Source: Nocardioides hwasunensis (GTDB taxonomy: Bacteria > Actinomycetota > Actinomycetes > Propionibacteriales > Nocardioidaceae). From it: 64,000 nucleotides of DNA. The DNA lies in NCBI RefSeq assembly GCF_014779665.1, contig NZ_JACXYY010000002.1, positions 496,001 through 560,000 on the forward strand, given 5' to 3'. The position numbers were made by a program, and so were the translations under genes. The notes beneath the pieces were generated by a model. The model worked only from the letters and a program-made list of their open reading frames with translations, made no database searches and had not been told where the DNA came from. Shown here one piece after another: positions 58,955 through 64,000 of this stretch. Numbering within the stretch: position 1 is the first letter of the stretch; each line of letters starts with the position of its first letter.

Positions 58955-59979
58955 GCGGTGGCTCCCGAGACGAGCTCCACCGCGGCGGCGGCCATCGCCG
59001 CGGTCGCGTCGTGGTCGGTCATCATCAGCGGCACCGCCCTCGCTCGCAGCCCGGTCTCCTCGAGCCGGGAGACCTGGTCGGCGTCACCCTCGTCGACCAG
59101 CCAGGCGTCGAGGACCCCGCCGCCCGAGCGCGCGCCGTAGTGCGCGCCGACGCCGGCAGCGCTGACCTCGACGCCGATGCTCGTGAGCAGCTGCCGCGCC
59201 ATGCCGTGCACGTGGGAGCCGCCGACGATGGGCGAGACCCCCACGACCGGGGCCGGGGTGGCGTGGAGCGCGTCACGGACGCCCGGCACGCCGAGGATGG
59301 TCCCGACCGAGACGACCGGGTTCGACGGCGGCAGCACCACGAGGTCGGTCTCGCCGAGCGCCTCCAGCACGCCCGGGGCCGGCGTCGCGGCGTCCTGGCC
59401 GACGACGAGGACCGTCTCGGCCGGCACCTCCGCGCGCAGCCGTACCCAGTACTCCTGGAAGTGCACGACCCGGCGCCCGCTGGGGGCCTCGGGATCGGCG
59501 ATCGCGATGTGGGTCTCGACGCGGTCGTCGGTCATCGGCAGCAGCCGCACGCCGGGCTGCCAGCGACGGCACAGCGCCTCGGTCACCTGCGAGAGGGAGA
59601 AGCCGGCCTCCAGCATCTGCGTGCGCACGAGGTGGGTGGCGATGTCACGGTCACCGAGGCCGAACCACGTCGGCTCCACGCCGTAGGCCTCGAGCTCGGT
59701 CTTCGCGCTCCAGGTCTCCTCGCGACGCCCCCACCCGCGCTCGACGTCGATGCCGTCGCCGAGGGTGTACATCACGGTGTCGAGGTCGGGACACACCTTG
59801 AGGCCGTGGATCCACCAGTCGTCGGCGGTGTTGGCGATCACGGTGACCTCGGTCGCGGCGGACCCGCCCGGCACCACCCCCGTGCGGAGGCCGTGGAGGA
59901 GTCCCTGGACGAATCGCGCCCCGCCGACACCGCCGGACAGGACGGTGATACGGCGGAGCGTGGGTGCAGATGATGGCAT
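58951..59979 (-). CDS. fbiA: 2-phospho-L-lactate / phosphoenolpyruvyl transferase (F420 synthesis)
   Basis: A 342-residue CofD-family enzyme that joins the guanylylated phospho-acid to the deazaflavin Fo. Conserved stretches are [78 protein letters not shown] and [20 protein letters not shown]. The ATG at 59979 puts the glycine-rich loop near the N-terminus. Translationally coupled to fbiB (GTGA), giving both late steps of F420 assembly. It is divergent from whiB2, with 146 bp between the starts. Confidence 0.95.
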   Translation of the reverse strand: MPSSAPTLRRITVLSGGVGGARFVQGLLHGLRTGVVPGGSAATEVTVIANTADDWWIHGLKVCPDLDTVMYTLGDGIDVERGWGRREETWSAKTELEAYGVEPTWFGLGDRDIATHLVRTQMLEAGFSLSQVTEALCRRWQPGVRLLPMTDDRVETHIAIADPEAPSGRRVVHFQEYWVRLRAEVPAETVLVVGQDAATPAPGVLEALGETDLVVLPPSNPVVSVGTILGVPGVRDALHATPAPVVGVSPIVGGSHVHGMARQLLTSIGVEVSAAGVGAHYGARSGGGVLDAWLVDEGDADQVSRLEETGLRARAVPLMMTDHDATAAMAAAAVELVSGATA

Positions 59980-60023
59980 GGGAACAGCCTGCCCGAAGGG
60001 GAATGGCCATATCAGATCCGGGC

Positions 60024-60053
60024 TTGACTTCACGCGTACGACAGGCATGTAAT
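60024..60053 (+). promoter_or_regulatory. whiB2: Conventional promoter of whiB2
   Basis: TTGACT (60024-60029), an 18-bp spacer and TGTAAT (60048-60053) form a near-consensus vegetative promoter. It gives an mRNA with a leader of about 65 nt and GAAGGGG before the ATG, unlike the leaderless starts elsewhere in the window. Confidence 0.6.
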
Positions 60054-60125
60054 TCCCACAGTGTCGTTAAGTTCTGGAGCAAGGGTCGCAGCATCACGAC
60101 CAGGGTCGATGAAGGGGCGTCAGCC

Positions 60126-60383
60126 ATGAGAGCAGAACTGTTTCTCCTCGAACCTGAAGGCGAGGAGTTCGGGTGGCAGGACCGCGCGCTGTGCGCGCAG
60201 ACCGACCCGGAGGCGTTCTTCCCCGAGAAGGGCGGCTCCACCCGGGAGGCCAAGAAGGTCTGCCTGACGTGCGAGGTGCGCGACGACTGCCTCGAGTACG
60301 CGTTGATGAACGACGAGCGCTTCGGCATCTGGGGAGGCCTCTCCGAGCGTGAGCGCCGCAAGCTGAAGAAGCGGGCCGTCTAG
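60126..60383 (+). CDS. whiB2: WhiB2/WhmD-like iron-sulfur transcription factor
   Basis: An 85-residue WhiB protein. The four cluster ligands are C23, C46, C49 and C55 (C-x22-C-x2-C-x5-C), followed by the GIWGG beta-turn (residues 67-71) and the basic end ERERRKLKKR for DNA contact. The stretch FFPEKGGSTREAKKVC and the whole length fit WhiB2/WhmD, which in other actinobacteria controls cell division and septation with the sigma factor. It is separated from fbiA by a strong promoter and followed by a wall glycosyltransferase, a known conserved neighbourhood. Confidence 0.94.
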   Translation: MRAELFLLEPEGEEFGWQDRALCAQTDPEAFFPEKGGSTREAKKVCLTCEVRDDCLEYALMNDERFGIWGGLSERERRKLKKRAV

Positions 60384-60445
60384 CCCCTCCGAGCTCGTCT
60401 CCTGCCGCTTCGTGACGGCGTGGGGCGCCTCGCTAAGGTGCTCCG

Positions 60446-63397
60446 GTGACCGTCACAGCGCTTCTCGTCAGTCATGACGGGGCGCGGTGGCTGCCAGCAG
60501 TTCTCGCAGGCCTGACCGGGCAGACCCTCCCGGTCGATCGCGTCGTGGCGGTCGACACCACCAGCCGCGACGACAGCGTCGAGCTGGTCCGCGCGGCCCT
60601 CGCGGGCGCGGGGTTCGGCGACTCGCGCCTCGTGGTCGACGTCGTGCCCGGATCCACCAGCTATCCCGCCGCCGTGCGCCACGGCCTCGGCCTCGCCCCG
60701 GTCGTCGAGCCGGGCGCGGGACCGGGGGAGGACCCCGAGTGGATCTGGCTGCTGCACGACGACAGCAACCCGGATCCCGACGCGCTGCTCGAGCTCCTGG
60801 CCGCCGCGGAGGGTGACCCCGACGCCGCGATCCTCGGACCCAAGCTGCGCGAGTGGCCCTCGCTGCGCCGGCTCCTCGAGGTCGGGCTCACCATCTCCGG
60901 CACCGGGCGTCGCGAGACCGGCCTGGAGCGGGGCGAGTACGACCAGGGCCAGCACGACGCCGTACGCGAGGTGCTGGCGGTCAACACCGCGGGCATGCTC
61001 GTCAAGCGCGAGGTGCTGGAGTCGCTCGGCGGCCTCGACGACGAGCTGCCGATCTTCGGCAACGACATCGACTTCGGCTGGCGCGCCGCGCTGGCCGGGC
61101 ACCGCACCATGGTCGTGCCGAAGTCGGTCGTCTTCCACGCGGAGGCCGCGCACCGCGGCATCCGACGCACGCCGCTGACCGGGCGCCACACGCACTACCA
61201 GGAGCGTCGGGCCGCGCTGTTCACCTCGCTCGCCAACGTGTCCTCGCGCGGCTTCGCCTGGCAGTACGTCCGGCTGTTCCTCGGCTCCCTGCTGCGGGTG
61301 CTCGGCTTCCTCGCCGTGCGGTCGGTGGGCGAGGCGCTCGACGAGCTCGCCGCGGTGCTGTCGGTGCACGGGCGACCCGGTCAGGTGCTCGCCGCGCGCC
61401 GCGAGCGCGCGCGACGCCGGGAGGGGGAGCCCAGCGACGTACGCCGCCTGCTGGCGCCGCGGTGGCTGCCCTACCGCCACGGCCTCGACTTCGTCACCGA
61501 CCTCGCCTCCGCCGCGACCAGCCAGGCCGCCGACGTCGCCGAACGGCGCCGGATCGCCAAGGTCGCCGAGGGCGGACCGGCCGTGCGCGAGCAGCGCCGG
61601 GCCACCGCGTCGTCGTCCTCCGGCTCGTCGGGGGAGGACGACGAGGACGCCTACCTCACCGACACCGGCCTCGTCGCGCGCTTCTTCACCAACCCGGTCG
61701 CCGTGGCCCTGGTGCTCTTCGGCGTGCTCGCCCTGGTCGCGGGCCGCGAGGCAGTCGGCTCGATCACCGGTGGAGCGCTCTCCCCCGTCCCGTCCGCGGC
61801 GGGGGACTGGTGGCGGCTGCACACCTCGACGTGGCACCCGCTCGGCACCGGCACCGACGTGCCCGCCCCGGCCTACGTGCTGCCGTTCGCGATCGCTGCG
61901 ACGGTGCTGCTCGGACACACCGGGGCGGTCGTCTCCGGCCTGATGCTGCTCGCGGTGCCGGTCGCGGCCTGGGGTGCGTGGCGGCTGCTGAAGGTCGTCG
62001 GGCACCTCGTCGACCCGCTCGGCCTGCCGCGCTGGCTGGTCGTGTGGGGCGCGCTGACGTACGCCCTCGTGCCGGTCACCTCCGGGGCCTGGGCGGAAGG
62101 ACGCTTCGGCACCGTCGCCGTCGCGAGCCTGCTCCCGTGGGCCGCCCACGCGGCACTCGGCTTCGTCGACCCCGACCGCGACCGCCGCTGGCGCGCCGCC
62201 TGGCGCACCGCGCTGCTGGTCGCGCTGGGAGCGGCGTTCGTGCCGGGGTTCTGGCTGTTCGCGCTCCTGGCCACCGCCGTGGTGCTGGGCGGAGCGGCCG
62301 TCATCGCCCCCCGGCTGCTCCGCGAGCGCGACAGCTGGGGACCTCCGGTGGTCGCGGTCGCTGCCACCCCCGTCCTGCTGGCTCCCTGGCTGCTCCCGCT
62401 GATCACCACCGGCTCGGCGTCGGGGCTGCTGCTCGAGGCCGGGCGGCTCACCGTCGACCGGGTCACCTTCGACGGCCTGGTCACCGGCCGCCTCAACGAC
62501 CTCGGTGCCCCGTGGTGGCTCGGGGTGGTCCTCGGGCTGCTGGCCGTCGCCGCCCTCGTCCCGCGCCGCACCCGCATCCCGGTCGTCATCTGCTGGCTCG
62601 TCGCGCTCGCTGCCGCGGTGGTCTCCGGGGTGCTCTCGCAGGTGACCCTCGACCTGCCGGCCGTCGCCACCCGCCCCAGCCTCGGCCTCTTCGTGGTGAT
62701 CCTCCAGGGCACCGCCGTCGTCGCGGTCGTGCTCGGTGCCGACGCCTACCTGCGCCGCCTCGACGAGCACCACCCGGCCTGGCAGCGCGGGCTCGCGGCC
62801 ACCCTCGCCGTCGTCGCGGCGGTGGTGCCGCTGGGCGGGCTGGGCTGGTGGCTCACCACGCCCGACAACGCGCTGGCCCGCGACGCCGAGCAGACGGTGC
62901 CGGTCTACATGCAGCAGAGCTCGCTGCTCGGTCCGGAGCACGGCGTCCTCGTGCTCGACGGGTCGGTCGACGACGGCATCACCTACCGCATCCGGCGCGA
63001 CGACGGCACCACCGTCGGCGAGGACGAGATCCTCACGCTGGCCGACGAGGATCCGCAGCTCGAGGCCGAGGTGCGCACGCTGGTGTCCGCCCCCACCCCG
63101 GGAGTCGTCGCGGCGCTCGGCTCGCGCGGCATCGAGTACGTCGTGCTCAGCTCGCCCGCCGACGGCAGGATCTCCTCGCTCCTCGACGCGACCGCGGGCC
63201 TGGAGCAGGCCAGCGCCGAGGATCGGAGCACCCGCGCCTGGCACGTGGACCGGCCACTGGACGCCTCGGCGCTCGACGGGCCCACCTCGTGGTGGCGCTC
63301 GGCGCTGCTGGTGGTCCAGGGACTGGCGATCCTGCTCGCGCTCGTCCTGGCCGCTCCGACCGTGCGGGCCCGCAGGGAGGACCGTGTCGATGACTGA
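60446..63397 (+). CDS. Large GT2-membrane glycosyltransferase
   Basis: A 983-residue protein. Residues ~1-290 are a family 2 transferase: TALLVSHDGARWLPAVLAGL, the DxD-like metal site WLLHDDSNPDPDALLELLAA and IFGNDIDFGWRAALAGH as the acceptor site. A basic linker with a Ser/Glu-rich patch (~330-410) leads to about twelve membrane helices (~415-815) and a final external region, then one more helix near the C-terminus (ALLVVQGLAILLALVLAAPT). Homologues lie beside whiB2 in actinobacteria and presumably decorate a wall polymer. TAAGGT (60434-60439) lies 6 bp before the GTG. Confidence 0.87.
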   Translation: MTVTALLVSHDGARWLPAVLAGLTGQTLPVDRVVAVDTTSRDDSVELVRAALAGAGFGDSRLVVDVVPGSTSYPAAVRHGLGLAPVVEPGAGPGEDPEWIWLLHDDSNPDPDALLELLAAAEGDPDAAILGPKLREWPSLRRLLEVGLTISGTGRRETGLERGEYDQGQHDAVREVLAVNTAGMLVKREVLESLGGLDDELPIFGNDIDFGWRAALAGHRTMVVPKSVVFHAEAAHRGIRRTPLTGRHTHYQERRAALFTSLANVSSRGFAWQYVRLFLGSLLRVLGFLAVRSVGEALDELAAVLSVHGRPGQVLAARRERARRREGEPSDVRRLLAPRWLPYRHGLDFVTDLASAATSQAADVAERRRIAKVAEGGPAVREQRRATASSSSGSSGEDDEDAYLTDTGLVARFFTNPVAVALVLFGVLALVAGREAVGSITGGALSPVPSAAGDWWRLHTSTWHPLGTGTDVPAPAYVLPFAIAATVLLGHTGAVVSGLMLLAVPVAAWGAWRLLKVVGHLVDPLGLPRWLVVWGALTYALVPVTSGAWAEGRFGTVAVASLLPWAAHAALGFVDPDRDRRWRAAWRTALLVALGAAFVPGFWLFALLATAVVLGGAAVIAPRLLRERDSWGPPVVAVAATPVLLAPWLLPLITTGSASGLLLEAGRLTVDRVTFDGLVTGRLNDLGAPWWLGVVLGLLAVAALVPRRTRIPVVICWLVALAAAVVSGVLSQVTLDLPAVATRPSLGLFVVILQGTAVVAVVLGADAYLRRLDEHHPAWQRGLAATLAVVAAVVPLGGLGWWLTTPDNALARDAEQTVPVYMQQSSLLGPEHGVLVLDGSVDDGITYRIRRDDGTTVGEDEILTLADEDPQLEAEVRTLVSAPTPGVVAALGSRGIEYVVLSSPADGRISSLLDATAGLEQASAEDRSTRAWHVDRPLDASALDGPTSWWRSALLVVQGLAILLALVLAAPTVRARREDRVDD

Positions 63398-64000
63398 GCC
63401 CACGCCTCCGACCGGCGGCCGCCGCCGCGTCGCGCAGGCCGCCGGCCGCCGCCCGTCCGCGGTGACGGTGCTGGCGGTGGTGATCCCGCTGCTGACCGTG
63501 GCCGCGCTGGCCCTCGTCCGGCCGGCCGCCACGCCCCCGACGTCGTTCGCCGCCTCGGACGCTGCCCTCGACCGGGTCACCGCGGTGTGCCCGCCCCGCC
63601 TCCCCGGAGCCGAGGCGCTGCGCATCGGCAACACCGGCCTCGGGTCCGGCGAGCTCGCGCTCCGGGTCGGGCGGGACGAGGAGACCGAGACGCTGACCGG
63701 CGGCGTCGCGGCCCGCACCGAGCGCGCCCCGGTCGTGGTCAACGGCACCGGTGAGCTCGCGCCGGGGCTGGTCGCCATCCGGTCCGGCGCCGGATCGGCC
63801 ATCGGCTGTGCCGAACCCGCTCCCGAGCGCTGGTTCACCGGGCTCGGCGCCTCGGCCGAGCACGCCTCGACCCTGACGCTCGTCAACCCCGACCGCGGGC
63901 CGGCCGTCGCCGACGTGACGGTGTGGGACGGCAGCGGGCTGGTCGACGTGCCGGCGCTCCGCGGCGTCCGCGTGCCCGGTGGCGGCTCGACGTCCTTCGA
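63390..64000 (+). CDS. DUF5719-like secreted protein, C-terminus cut off
   Basis: About 203 residues are visible. A basic N-terminus and one hydrophobic helix (SAVTVLAVVIPLLTVAALAL) suggest a signal anchor, followed by a beta-rich external region with paired cysteines (VTAVCPPRLPGA and AIGCAEPAPE) and the phrase TLTLVNPDRGPAVADVTVWD, typical of DUF5719 proteins, which follow this glycosyltransferase in many actinobacteria. The ATG overlaps the transferase stop by 8 bp; a GTG two codons upstream (63384) is also possible. Function unknown. Confidence 0.8.
   Translation, partial: MTEPTPPTGGRRRVAQAAGRRPSAVTVLAVVIPLLTVAALALVRPAATPPTSFAASDAALDRVTAVCPPRLPGAEALRIGNTGLGSGELALRVGRDEETETLTGGVAARTERAPVVVNGTGELAPGLVAIRSGAGSAIGCAEPAPERWFTGLGASAEHASTLTLVNPDRGPAVADVTVWDGSGLVDVPALRGVRVPGGGSTSF

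Noticed and set aside
60380..63886. A 1168-codon open frame on the minus strand opposite the large glycosyltransferase
   Set aside because: It is low-complexity (Gly, Arg, Asp, Pro-rich), has no domains and mirrors codon bias of the real plus-strand gene. High GC makes long antisense frames common.

Overview
The window is very GC-rich, gene-dense actinobacterial chromosome. Its gene content is typical of Actinomycetota: acyl-CoA carboxylase with an epsilon subunit, WhiB2, FbiA/FbiB for coenzyme F420, a DUF222 HNH protein, LCP ligases and TIGR03089. The overall set and style fit Propionibacteriales, most likely a Nocardioides-like organism; that placement is an inference from gene content, not from a marker gene. 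I see no rRNA, tRNA, CRISPR array, insertion sequence or phage genes.

Layout. 1-3.4 kb: part of a KstD-like FAD dehydrogenase with its TetR regulator, then the biotinylated acyl-CoA carboxylase alpha subunit. 3.5-12.6 kb: a VanZ-RDD-YdcF fusion, an acyl-CoA dehydrogenase, YnfA, a histidine kinase/response regulator pair leading into a NatAB-like ABC exporter, and two small lipid/membrane genes. 12.6-21.3 kb: maf, a DUF885 protein, accE, pccB, birA, a PH-domain protein, an adenylate cyclase, an orphan winged-helix regulator, purK and purE. Together with accA3 and fadE25 this resembles the accA3-maf-accE5-accD5-birA-purK-purE-fadE25 neighbourhood of mycobacteria, here broken up by inserted blocks. 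21.3-30 kb: arfB, lhgO, an oxidoreductase, a CoA-binding protein, a secreted Ig-like protein, then TetR/fadB2/fadE25, a HAD phosphatase and an F420-reductase-like protein.

30-37.5 kb: a LysR/YeiH pair (sulfite/sulfate type), a copper-handling group (His-rich lipoprotein, CopC-CopD fusion, YcnI, membrane protein) and a PadR-DUF1707 pair. 37.6-41.3 kb: a four-gene metal-chelate uptake operon (FecCD permease, lipoprotein, ATPase, methyltransferase) whose Shine-Dalgarno and start codon are buried in a long leader hairpin. 41.3-42.8 kb: a DUF222/HNH gene behind a perfect LexA (SOS) box.

43-56.4 kb: a compact galactofuranan locus. It has two LCP ligases, a GlfT1-like enzyme plus a paralogue, UDP-galactopyranose mutase, GlfT2, the Wzm/Wzt exporter and a secreted zinc amidase with FG-GAP repeats, so precursor synthesis, polymerisation, export, attachment and wall remodelling are all encoded side by side. 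56.5-64 kb: TIGR03089, DUF3105, fbiB and fbiA (F420), divergent whiB2, a giant membrane glycosyltransferase and a truncated DUF5719-like gene.

Two habits run through the window. Co-directional genes very often overlap by 4 bp (ATGA/GTGA), and at least fourteen transcription units begin with a TAnnnT box 6-7 bp before an ATG/GTG, the layout of leaderless mRNAs.
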